A stretch of DNA of 64,000 bases. It comes from DATEDA01 sp963789885. GTDB taxonomy: Bacteria; Pseudomonadota; Gammaproteobacteria; Burkholderiales; SG8-39. Below, one piece after another: positions 53,220 to 60,620 of this stretch. Location of the stretch: the NCBI GenBank assembly GCA_963789885.1, contig CAWBNB010000010.1:337798-401797 (forward strand), read 5' to 3'. Both the position numbers and the translations under genes were made by a program. The notes beneath the pieces were generated by a model. It saw only the letters and a list, made by a program, of their open reading frames with translations. It did not search any database and was not told the DNA's origin. Position 1 is the first letter of the stretch, and every line of letters begins with the position of its first letter.

Positions 53220-53927
53220 ATGATGCGGCGGGTCGTGCAGATACTCGGAGTGCTTGCACTCCTCGCGTTCGCCACGGCGGGGCACGCGGAGACGATGGTC
53301 GAGAAGCTTTTGCGGGTTTCCGGCCTCACCGCGTCGCCGGCGGAGATGCGCGGACCGGGCGATGAGCCCGAGGCGGGCGACGTCTGGGTGGTGAGCCCCG
53401 GCGGCGCGCCGGCCGCGCTGACCTCCGGCGGCGGTTACCGCTCGCCCGTCTTCTCGCCCGACGGCAGCGTTTTCGCGCTCAAGGGCGACGCGGTGGTTCG
53501 CGTCGCACCCGGCAGCGTCGCCACCCTGCAGAAGGTATCCGGTGCGCTGAAGCTCGTCGGCTTCGACGGCAGGAACGCGGACGAGGTTGTCGTCCTCCTC
53601 GACCGCGGCGGCGCGGGCTCGCCGCTCGGCGTGCTGTCCCTGAAGACCGGAAAGATGGCCACGTTGCCGTACGACGCCAAGTCCGACGGCGAGCGGCGCA
53701 TGCTCGTGCAGATCCGCGGGCAGGAGCGCGTCTACGGCGACGCGAGCGTGTACGTCAAGACCGAAAGCAAGCGCGGCATGACGCGCGCGATCGAGTGGAC
53801 CGACGTGTACCTGCGGCGGGGCAACCAGCCGCCGCAGAACGTCAGTACGTGCGACGGCGTGAACTGCGGTCAACCGGCGTTGTCGCCGGACGGGCGGCGC
53901 GTGGCGTTCGTGAAGTCGGGCGGCTAG
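53220..53927 (+). CDS. Exported beta-propeller-like protein, 235 aa
   Basis: A small exported protein (signal peptide VVQILGVLALLAFATAGHAE) with repeated TolB/WD40-like strand motifs: VWVVSPGGAPAALTSGGGYR, SPVFSPDGSVFALKG, PLGVLSLKTGKMATLPYD and QPALSPDGRRVAFVKSGG. It stops right after the last SPDG strand, so the propeller is incomplete (three to four blades) or oligomerises. Two Cys in STCDGVNCGQ could form a disulfide. Third gene of the CHAT operon, after GGGAGCAGG. Likely a periplasmic sensor or binding partner; the function is unknown. Confidence 0.75.
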   Translation: MMRRVVQILGVLALLAFATAGHAETMVEKLLRVSGLTASPAEMRGPGDEPEAGDVWVVSPGGAPAALTSGGGYRSPVFSPDGSVFALKGDAVVRVAPGSVATLQKVSGALKLVGFDGRNADEVVVLLDRGGAGSPLGVLSLKTGKMATLPYDAKSDGERRMLVQIRGQERVYGDASVYVKTESKRGMTRAIEWTDVYLRRGNQPPQNVSTCDGVNCGQPALSPDGRRVAFVKSGG

Positions 53928-54071
53928 GAATGATGGGGACCAGGCGGGTCATGAAGGCGCCGCTTCCCGTTCAAGGGGAATCCTGCCGAGCGGATTGCCA
54001 CTATTACCCGGTTCCGTCCGCGCATCGAGGCTAACCTGAAGTCAGGAAAACCCTGCTCCAGGAGTTTCGCC

Positions 54072-54416
54072 ATGAGACGTCTTGCCTTGATCCTGTCGCT
54101 CCTCGCGGTCAGCCCTGCGGCGTTCGCGGATCGCTATGTCTGGGTGAACGGCCAGCGCATGGCGCCGGCGCAGATCGCCTACCTCGAGCGGCTCCGCTGC
54201 GGGCCGATCCCCGACGGGCGTTACTGGCTCGACACCGGCAGCGGCATCTGGGGCTACGCGAACAACCCGCGGCCGCAGGGGCACATCTCCGACAACTGCC
54301 GGCGGGCGCAGGCGGGCGGCGGCGGGCAGGCGATGAACCGCCGCGGGCCGTTCGGCGACTACATGAGCGACGGGCAGTGCTCGTTCGTGAACGGGGTGCC
54401 GGTCGGGCGGTGCTGA
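54072..54416 (+). CDS. Small exported Cys-containing protein, 114 aa
   Basis: The signal peptide RRLALILSLLAVSPAAFA is cleaved before DRYVWVNGQRM. The mature part is about 95 residues with four Cys (LRCGPIP, SDNCRRAQ, GQCSFVNG, and the C-terminal GRC), aromatic and Gly-rich, probably two disulfides. CAGGAG precedes the ATG. No family recognised. It is co-directional with the CHAT operon but separated by 144 bp, so probably independent. Confidence 0.7.
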   Translation: MRRLALILSLLAVSPAAFADRYVWVNGQRMAPAQIAYLERLRCGPIPDGRYWLDTGSGIWGYANNPRPQGHISDNCRRAQAGGGGQAMNRRGPFGDYMSDGQCSFVNGVPVGRC

Positions 54417-54520
54417 AACTACGGCGCGGAATTGTCCTTAGCGTCGTTGTCTTGCTGGGGGGAGCGGGCTTGGCGTTGATGTGCTCAGCAGGAAGTTCGC
54501 GGGTCCCCTTCCCCTGTTAG
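54410..54520 (+). CDS. Possible 36-aa hydrophobic peptide
   Basis: A GTG overlapping the preceding stop (GTGCTGA) opens a 36-codon frame whose middle is hydrophobic (GIVLSVVVLLGGAGLALMCSAG) with a Cys and a short polar tail. It could be a small membrane peptide translated by coupling. The rest of the gap to 54767 shows nothing else. It may equally be chance. Confidence 0.25.
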   Translation: MLKLRRGIVLSVVVLLGGAGLALMCSAGSSRVPFPC

Positions 54521-54767
54521 TGCCGGATGCGGTGCCCACGGTCACTCCCTCTCGGGCAATGACGTGATCAGCTCACACGTCCGCTGTGAATCGACGGCAC
54601 CGTCGAAGGACTGCTTTGCAACATCTTAACTGTACGACCGCTCCCGGCCCGATCAGCGACCCTAGCCCGACCGTCGCATAGCCACCCTTTGCTGCCTGTC
54701 GTGCTCAAGAGAAGCGGTCATTCGCGGCGCTGCAACGTGACCGCGCGGCACATCGTAAGCTCGCGGC

Positions 54768-55331
54768 GTGCCGAACCTTCCGAACGTGATCACGGTCGTC
54801 CGGGTGCTGCTCGTCCCGGTATTCGCCTACCTGCTCTTTCGGGAAAACTTCGGGTGGGCGCTTGCCGTGTTCATGGCGGCGGCGTTCAGCGATTTCGCCG
54901 ACGGGGTGATCGCGCGCCACTACCGGCTCGTCTCCGAGTTCGGCGCGCGGCTCGACCCGATCGCCGACAAGTTCACGATGCTCACCGCGACCGTGCTCCT
55001 TGCCTGGCAGGGGTGGCTCCCGCTCTGGCTGGCGGCGGCGATCGTGCTGCGCGACGTCGTCATCGCCGGCGGCGCGATCGCGTACCGGCTCGTGGTCGGG
55101 CACGTGGAGATGGAGCCGACCTGGCTCTCCAAGATCAACACCGCGCTGGAATTCACCGCGCTCGCGGGCCTACTCGCGCACGCCGCGGCGCTCATCGACG
55201 GGAGCGACTGGCTGCAGCCGCTGTTCGTTCTTGTTTGTCTGACCGTGACGCTGTCGGGCACCCAGTATGTGTGGATCTGGAGCAGGAAGGCCGCCGCGGC
55301 GCGGGGGGCTCAGCGCGGCGGCGGCGGGTAG
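54768..55331 (+). CDS. CDP-alcohol phosphatidyltransferase (PgsA-like)
   Basis: A 187-residue inner-membrane enzyme with about five helices. The family signature D-x2-DG-x2-AR-x8-G-x3-D-x3-D is in SDFADGVIARHYRLVSEFG and the following ARLDPIAD. MPNLPNVITVVRVLLVPVFA is the usual N-terminus of phosphatidylglycerophosphate synthase, which joins CDP-diacylglycerol to glycerol 3-phosphate. The start is GTG 54768. Cardiolipin synthase of the CDP-alcohol type has the same motif, so PgsA is likely but not certain. A Gly/Ala-rich tail ends the protein. Confidence 0.88.
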   Translation: MPNLPNVITVVRVLLVPVFAYLLFRENFGWALAVFMAAAFSDFADGVIARHYRLVSEFGARLDPIADKFTMLTATVLLAWQGWLPLWLAAAIVLRDVVIAGGAIAYRLVVGHVEMEPTWLSKINTALEFTALAGLLAHAAALIDGSDWLQPLFVLVCLTVTLSGTQYVWIWSRKAAAARGAQRGGGG

Positions 55332-55379
55332 GGCGCCGCGGCGGGGGGCGAAGGCGCGGGCAATCCTGGAGAACGCGAA

Positions 55380-55541
55380 ATGACGACGCACGACTTCGGC
55401 ACGACGCTGCCGCTCGGGATCTGTAGCACGTGCCTGGCGCGCATGGTGGACCCGAAGGTCGCGATGCCTGCCCGCACCTTGGCCCTCCCGGACGGCCGGA
55501 CGATCTTCGCGGGCGCCTGGCGCGGTCGGGCGGGGTTATAA
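55380..55541 (+). CDS. Short CxxC protein, probably truncated by an IS scar
   Basis: A 53-codon frame from ATG 55380 with a GGAGA site. THDFGTTLPLGICSTCLARM contains a CSTC zinc-ribbon-like pair, followed by TLALPDGRTIFAGAWRGRAG. The frame stops exactly where transposase-derived sequence begins, so the original protein was probably longer and lost its C-terminus. Function unknown. Confidence 0.4.
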   Translation: MTTHDFGTTLPLGICSTCLARMVDPKVAMPARTLALPDGRTIFAGAWRGRAGL

Positions 55542-55719
55542 GCGCGGCATCTCGGTCGCGCCGAGCACGGTCTTCAGGTGGGTCCAGCGGTACGTGCCGG
55601 AGTTCGAGAAGCGTTGGGATCGATTCTCTTGCCCGGTCGGCTGGTCATGGCGTGTTGACGAGACCTACATCCTGGTAACCTGGAGCGAGCGATCAAGATT
55701 CTGGGAGTGCATCCGCTGA
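55537..55719 (+). pseudogene. IS6-family transposase remnant
   Basis: In one frame, from base 55537, the translation YKRGISVAPSTVFRWVQRYV then PEFEKRWDRF and SWRVDETYILV is unmistakably the N-terminal third of an IS6/IS26-family DDE transposase, including the first catalytic Asp in VDETY. Similarity stops after about 47 codons (55677) and the frame ends at 55719. There is no start, no DE of the triad and no visible terminal repeat. It is a scar of an old insertion and deletion. Confidence 0.8.
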
Positions 55720-56189
55720 TGAAAGCGATAATCGCCTAAACGGGATCTCTCGTCCTCGCATCAACTGAAACAGACGAGTTTGCTCCAGCGACGAACCCCC
55801 ACGTCTAGTGTCACTCATAGCCGATCGCTCACCGCGTTTCCACACAGCCTCGGCTCTAAGGGGTCACTCACGTTTCGCGAGACCCGACGTTCGCGCCGCT
55901 CGAAAGCGGCCGTTCGATTTGCTCGCGCCCACATCTCAAGAATTCGGCGGGGCGCGGCGTTGTATCGAAAGTGAGCGCACAAAGTGCGCCGCGCTTTCGC
56001 TCGCTCTCGTGACGCCCCAGCACTGGCCTACGCGAACGCGCTGGCTAGCCATCTTGCATGCGTCGCCCTCACGGCCCGAGGTAGCGCCACCAATCGACGC
56101 GCACCTTCATGGACGGTCGCCAACCGGCGTCGGCGACGAGCGACGCCGCCTCTGTGGCAACTCCGGTCGAGATCGGGCGCGCCGGGGCC
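55720..56189. other. 470-bp region with no recognised gene
   Basis: Open frames exist (for example 55808-56269 plus) but have no ribosome-binding site or protein-like composition, and they extend antisense into glgP. The area is less GC-rich than the core genome and lies between an IS scar and glgP, so it is probably degraded sequence. Confidence 0.5.
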
Positions 56190-58691
56190 CTACCCCCCGT
56201 GCCAATGCACCAACGGCAGTTCCAGCGGCCAGCGGACGTGCGGGTGATGCGGGACCACGCGCGGCGTAAAGTCACCGGCGGGCCGCGCCGTCGCGAGGCC
56301 ACAGGTGTACACGTGCGCGTTGACCGCGCCAGGGATTGCGGCCACGCGCTGCATCGGCACGACGACGGGCTCGTCGGTGGCGGTCTGCTCCGCATAGATC
56401 TGCGGCTCGATCGCATCGCCCGGCATGTCGCCGAGGTACACGTGCACGCGGAAGGTCCAGAAGTCGCCGTTGCGCCTCGCATCGAAGTCGGCGATGTGGA
56501 TCTCGCGCCAGCGGTGCCGCACCAGACGGCCCCATTCGGTGAGCGTCACCGCGAGCGCTCCACCCGACGCGGCGCGCTCGCGGAACATCCGCGCCGCGGG
56601 CTGGTACACGTCCTGCACATACTCGAATAGCATGCGATTGCTCGAGAACTGCGGCGCGAGCCGCGCCATGCTGGCGCGGATGCGCGCGACCCAGCCCCGC
56701 GCCACGCCGGTCGCATCGCGATCGTAGAACTCCGGGATCACCTCTTGCTCGAGTTGGCGGTAGAGCATTTCCGCGTCGGTCCCGTCGTCGGTGCTGGCGT
56801 TGCCGATCGCCCAGCCGACATCGGGCGCATAGGCCTCTGCCCACCAGCCGTCGAGCGACGACAAGTTCAGCCCGCCGTTGACCAGCACCTTCATGCCGCT
56901 GGTGCCGCACGCCTCCCAGAGGCGGCGCGGCGTATTGATCCACACGTCCACGCCCTGTACCAGCATCTGCGCCAGCGTAAGGTCGTAGTCCTCGAGAAAC
57001 ACCGCCTGTGCACGAACGTCGGCACGGCGCGCGAACTCGGCCCACTGGCGCACGAAATCCTTGCCCACCGAGTCGTGCGGGTGCGCCTTGCCGGCGACTA
57101 TGATTTGCACCGGCCGCTCGCGATTGCGCAGCAGGCGCGCCAGCCGCTCGGGATCGCGCAGCAGCAGATGGGGCCGCTTGTATTCGGTGAAGCGGCGTGC
57201 GAAGCCGAGCGTGAGCGCGTTCAGGTCGAGAACATCGTTGGCACGCGCAATCGTCTGCGCGTCCTCGCCGCGCTGGCCGAGCTGCGCCGCGAGGCGGCGC
57301 CGCGCGTAGCGAACCAGTTCTGCGCGCTCTGCGCCATGGCAGTGCCACAGCGCTTCGTCGTCGAGCGCCGCCAGCGCCTGCGCGTGCGCCTCGGTCGTAC
57401 CCATCCAGCGCGCCTTGCCGCATGCGCGTGTCCACAGGGCATCGGCGGTCGCCGAGTCCCACGACGCCATGTGCACGCCGTTGGTGACGTGGCGGATCGG
57501 CACCTCGCGCTGCGGAATGCGTGGATACACTGGCTGGAAGATGCTCCGGCTTACCTCGCCGTGCAGGCGGCTGACGCCGTTGATATGGATGCACGTGCGG
57601 GCGGCCAGGTACGCCATGTTGAACGAATCGTCGTCGCGGCCGCCCGGCGAGCGGCCAAGCGCGAGCAGGTTGCGGGCATCGATGTTGAGCCCGACGGCGT
57701 AGTCGCGGCCGTATTGACCGAGCAAATCGATCGGGAACGTGTCGAAGGCCGCCGCTACCGGCGTGTGGGTGGTGAACACGTTGCCTGCTCGCGTGGCCCA
57801 CAGCGCCTGCCAGAAGTTGAGGCGATGCGCCTGCATGAAAGCGCGGGCGCGCTCGATCGTCACGAATGCGGCATGGCCCTCGTTCAGGTGGCACACGGCG
57901 GGCTGGACGCCGAGCGCAGCGAGTGTGCGCCAGCCGCCGATGCCCAGCACGATCTCCTGCGCGAGCCGCGTTTCCGCATCGCCGCCGTAGAGCTGTCCGG
58001 TGATACCGCGATCGGCGGCCGAATTCAGCGGATCGTTGCTGTCGAGCAGGTAAAGCGGCACGCGACCGACCTGCGCCAGCCACACCTGTAGCCGCAGCAC
58101 GCGCCCCGGAAGTTCCACCGGTACGGTGAGCCGCGCGCCATCGGGCCCAAGCACGGGCGTGATCGGCAGGTAGTAGGGCACGTTGGCCGGATGCAGCTCG
58201 AGTTGGCGGCCGTGCGCATCGAGCATCTGGCGGAAGTAGCCTGATTGGTACAGCAGCCCGATCGCCACCAACGGGACGCCGAGATCGCTCGCGGTCTTCA
58301 GGTGATCGCCCGCGAGTACCCCGAGGCCACCCGAGTAGATGGGCAGGGGCTCGCCGATCGCGTATTCCATGCTGAAGTAGGCGACGGTGAAAGACGCGTC
58401 GGCTGCACTCTTCTCCCCCCACCAGGTGGGATCGCGCGCGTACGCCTCGCGCGATTGAACCGCGCGCTCGTATTCGGCGAGGAAGATCGGGTCCTGGGCG
58501 AGCGCCTCGAGCCGACGCGACGAGATGTTAAGAAGGATCAACCAGGGATTGCGCGTGCGCTCCCAGAGATCCGCGTCGAGCTGCGCCCACAGTGCGTCGC
58601 TCCCATGGCTCCAGGTCCAGCGCAAGTCGAGCGCCAGATCGCCGAGTGAACCGATCTGTGTCGGCATCGCGCGCAGTAGCGGATGCTTCAT
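56190..58691 (-). CDS. glgP: Alpha-glucan phosphorylase (GlgP type)
   Basis: An 833-residue PLP enzyme cleaving alpha-1,4-glucan with phosphate to glucose 1-phosphate. ATG 58691 follows GGGGAGGAGG; an upstream in-frame extension is not supported. An N-terminal DUF3417 domain (LGDLALDLRWTWSHGSDALW, then YFSMEYAIGEPLPIYSGGLG) marks the short bacterial/archaeal GlgP subtype. Catalytic features are TTHTPVAAAFDTF, FARRFTEYKRPHLLL, VAGKAHPHDSVGKDFV and the PLP-Lys loop EACGTSGMKVLVNGGLNLSS. No other glycogen genes are linked. It is flanked by an IS scar and an IS110 element, so it may have arrived with mobile DNA. Confidence 0.95.
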   Translation of the reverse strand: MKHPLLRAMPTQIGSLGDLALDLRWTWSHGSDALWAQLDADLWERTRNPWLILLNISSRRLEALAQDPIFLAEYERAVQSREAYARDPTWWGEKSAADASFTVAYFSMEYAIGEPLPIYSGGLGVLAGDHLKTASDLGVPLVAIGLLYQSGYFRQMLDAHGRQLELHPANVPYYLPITPVLGPDGARLTVPVELPGRVLRLQVWLAQVGRVPLYLLDSNDPLNSAADRGITGQLYGGDAETRLAQEIVLGIGGWRTLAALGVQPAVCHLNEGHAAFVTIERARAFMQAHRLNFWQALWATRAGNVFTTHTPVAAAFDTFPIDLLGQYGRDYAVGLNIDARNLLALGRSPGGRDDDSFNMAYLAARTCIHINGVSRLHGEVSRSIFQPVYPRIPQREVPIRHVTNGVHMASWDSATADALWTRACGKARWMGTTEAHAQALAALDDEALWHCHGAERAELVRYARRRLAAQLGQRGEDAQTIARANDVLDLNALTLGFARRFTEYKRPHLLLRDPERLARLLRNRERPVQIIVAGKAHPHDSVGKDFVRQWAEFARRADVRAQAVFLEDYDLTLAQMLVQGVDVWINTPRRLWEACGTSGMKVLVNGGLNLSSLDGWWAEAYAPDVGWAIGNASTDDGTDAEMLYRQLEQEVIPEFYDRDATGVARGWVARIRASMARLAPQFSSNRMLFEYVQDVYQPAARMFRERAASGGALAVTLTEWGRLVRHRWREIHIADFDARRNGDFWTFRVHVYLGDMPGDAIEPQIYAEQTATDEPVVVPMQRVAAIPGAVNAHVYTCGLATARPAGDFTPRVVPHHPHVRWPLELPLVHWHGG

Positions 58692-58779
58692 TGCGACCTC
58701 CTCCCCTGGCGCTTCGGCGTATTCCTCCGTTGGATCGGACCGACGGCAGATGCTTGTGATAGGTCCAGCGTGTCTTATC

Positions 58780-58794
58780 GAGAGATATTCTCTC
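58780..58794. promoter_or_regulatory. Palindrome upstream of glgP
   Basis: GAGAGA-TAT-TCTCTC is a perfect 6-bp inverted repeat about 90 bp before the glgP start, in an AT-richer patch, and could be an operator. The 327-bp gap 58692-59018 also has ATTGGGCTG/CAGCCAAT (about 58925-58950), a bulged hairpin. No gene lies in it. Confidence 0.4.
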
Positions 58795-58983
58795 TCTACC
58801 CGCGGTATACGGATCTGGTTAATCGACTTCTGGCTTTCGGGCAAGAAGGAAAGCGACATTGAGCGCCAGCAGCGACCGACCGGTCATGGCCGCCTCTCGA
58901 CGGTCGCTGATCGACCGCTGCGGACATTGGGCTGACCCGAAAGCAGCCAATTTACTTAACCTTGTTTGGACGGCCTCTCAAGA

Positions 58984-59019
58984 AACACCTCGCAAATGAC
59001 TGATCCGCGATGAGGTGTT
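58984..59019 (-). terminator. Inverted repeat at the 3' end of the IS110 transposase
   Basis: AACACCTC (58984-58991) and GAGGTGTT (59012-59019) pair perfectly across 20 bases, touching the transposase stop codon. It may be a transcription terminator or part of the right end of the element. There is no clear T-run. Confidence 0.4.
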
Positions 59020-60376
59020 CAAGTTGGCTGCTCGATGGCGACGACCTTCATGCCGAGTTGCCGGGCGCGCCGGGCGAGATTGAGCAGCACGCGCTGGCGG
59101 TAGCGCTCCTCGTAGTAGTCCTGACCTTGGTCGGTGTATTCCTCGCCCTTGGTGAGCATGGCGTAGATCAGCCGGGCGAGCTTGTGTGCGGCGGCGGTCA
59201 CCGCCTTGGGTTTGTCCATGCGCGAGCACATGCGCCGGAAGTACGCGCCCAGCGCCGACTGGCTGGTGCGCAGCGCCGCCGCGGCCAGCCGCAAGGCCTG
59301 CGCCGCGCGGTTGGCGCAGCGCTTGGTCTTGCCGCTCATCACCTTGCCGCCGGTGATCTTGGTGCCCGGGCACAACCCCAGCCACGAGGCGAAGTGCTTG
59401 TCGCTGGGGAAGCGCGACATGTCCGCGCCGACCTCCGAGACGACCACCAGCGCGGTGGTGACGTCGATGCCGTCGATGCGCGTCAGGTCGACCCCGCACA
59501 TCTGGAACAGCCGTTCGCGCAGGTCGAACTTCGGCGCGTTGCGTGCGCGGCTTCGCTTCTTGCCTTTGGCGGGTTCGCCATCGTGCGCGTGCAGGCGTGC
59601 AACTGCGCCTCGATCTCGAGGTCGCACTCGGCCAGCTGCGTGGCGCAGAAGTCGAAGGCGTCCAGCGCCTGCTTGAGCGCGAACAGGTGCTCGGCGCGCC
59701 AGTTGCCTTGCAGGCTGTTGGCGATCTCCTCGGTGCTGGCGTGGATGCGCACGTTCTTCATAGCCGCCAGCGCATGGCCATCGCGCTCACCGGCCACGAT
59801 GGCGCGCAGGATCTTCTGGCCGGTCTCGCCAGCCACGTCGGAGATGACGTTGGCCAGTTGGATGTTCATCTGCGTGAGCGCCTTCTGCATGTGCTGCACA
59901 TGGCGCGCCTGCGTGCGCAGCAGCATCGCGCGCTGGCGCGACAGCGAGCGCAGCGCGCACACCTCGTCGGCCGGGCGGAACGCCCCGCGCAGCAGCCCGT
60001 AGCTCATGAGCTGCTGCAGCCACTGGCAGTCCAGCACGTCGCTCTTGCGGCCCGAGACGTTCTTGACGTGCCGCGCGTTGACCAGCAGCACCTTGAAGCC
60101 GCGTGCATCGAGCAGTTCGAACAGCGGTATCCAGTACACCCCGGTGGACTCCATCGCCACGGTGTCCACGCCGCACTCGGCGAGCCAGTCGGCCAGGCGC
60201 TGCAGATCGGCGGTAAAGCTGGCGAACTCGCGCACCGGCTCGTCGTCGCGATCGGGCGGTACGGCCACGAAGTGCGAGGCGCTGCCGATGTCGATGCCGG
60301 CAGCATTGGGGTGGGTCAGGGCTCGGCCGGCTCGACTGAAGGCCCGATTGCGTTGCGCCATGGCATGCTCCATCAT
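59019..60376 (-). mobile_element. IS110-family insertion sequence, transposase frameshifted
   Basis: DEDD transposase of the IS110 family, reading from about ATG 60376 (MMEHAMAQRN). The N-terminal RuvC-like domain shows AGIDIGSASH (Asp), VAMESTGVYWIPLF (Glu) and SDVLDCQWLQQL (Asp-Asp). The C-terminal Transposase_20 domain shows IDGIDVTTALVVVSEVGADM, FASWLGLCPGTKITGGKVMS (probable catalytic Ser) and NRAAQALRLAAAALRTSQSA. The two parts lie in different frames: after DLEIEAQLH the sequence is one base short near 59598, then resumes as RLHAHDGEPAKGKK. All catalytic residues remain. Element ends could not be fixed, as the IS110 group lacks long terminal repeats. Confidence 0.85.
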
Positions 60377-60600
60377 CGGTTGCGGAACGTGGCGCCGGAT
60401 CGGGTACGTCGTCTTGATCACTCTCTCAAACGGGATATCGACGCGCAGGCGCATCGACCCGCACGCCGATTCACCAATGTCGATGACGCAGCCCACGACC
60501 ACGCTAACCCGCGGGCAATGTGCACCATTGCTGCATCGGTCTTCCCCGGCGCCGCGTTCCACCTTGCCACAGTGACTGCGCCTCGTGTTTCTTCGGCACG
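60377..60600 (-). ncRNA. Candidate bridge-RNA region of the IS110 element
   Basis: About 220 bases upstream of the transposase contain no gene and separate it from the neighbouring ATPase. In the IS110 group this non-coding end encodes the bridge RNA that pairs with target and donor DNA. Location alone supports this; I could not fold the RNA or define the ends, and an IS1111-type layout would place it on the other side. Confidence 0.3.
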
Positions 60601-60620
60601 ATTTGCGGCACGCGGGCCGA

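Noticed and set aside
56272..58422. 716-codon minus-strand frame inside glgP in another frame
   Set aside because: Arg/Ala-rich translation without motifs, while the glgP frame is unambiguous.
59590..59610. Programmed ribosomal frameshift in the IS110 transposase
   Set aside because: No slippery heptamer or downstream stimulator seen, and IS110 transposases are normally single-frame; a simple one-base deletion explains it.
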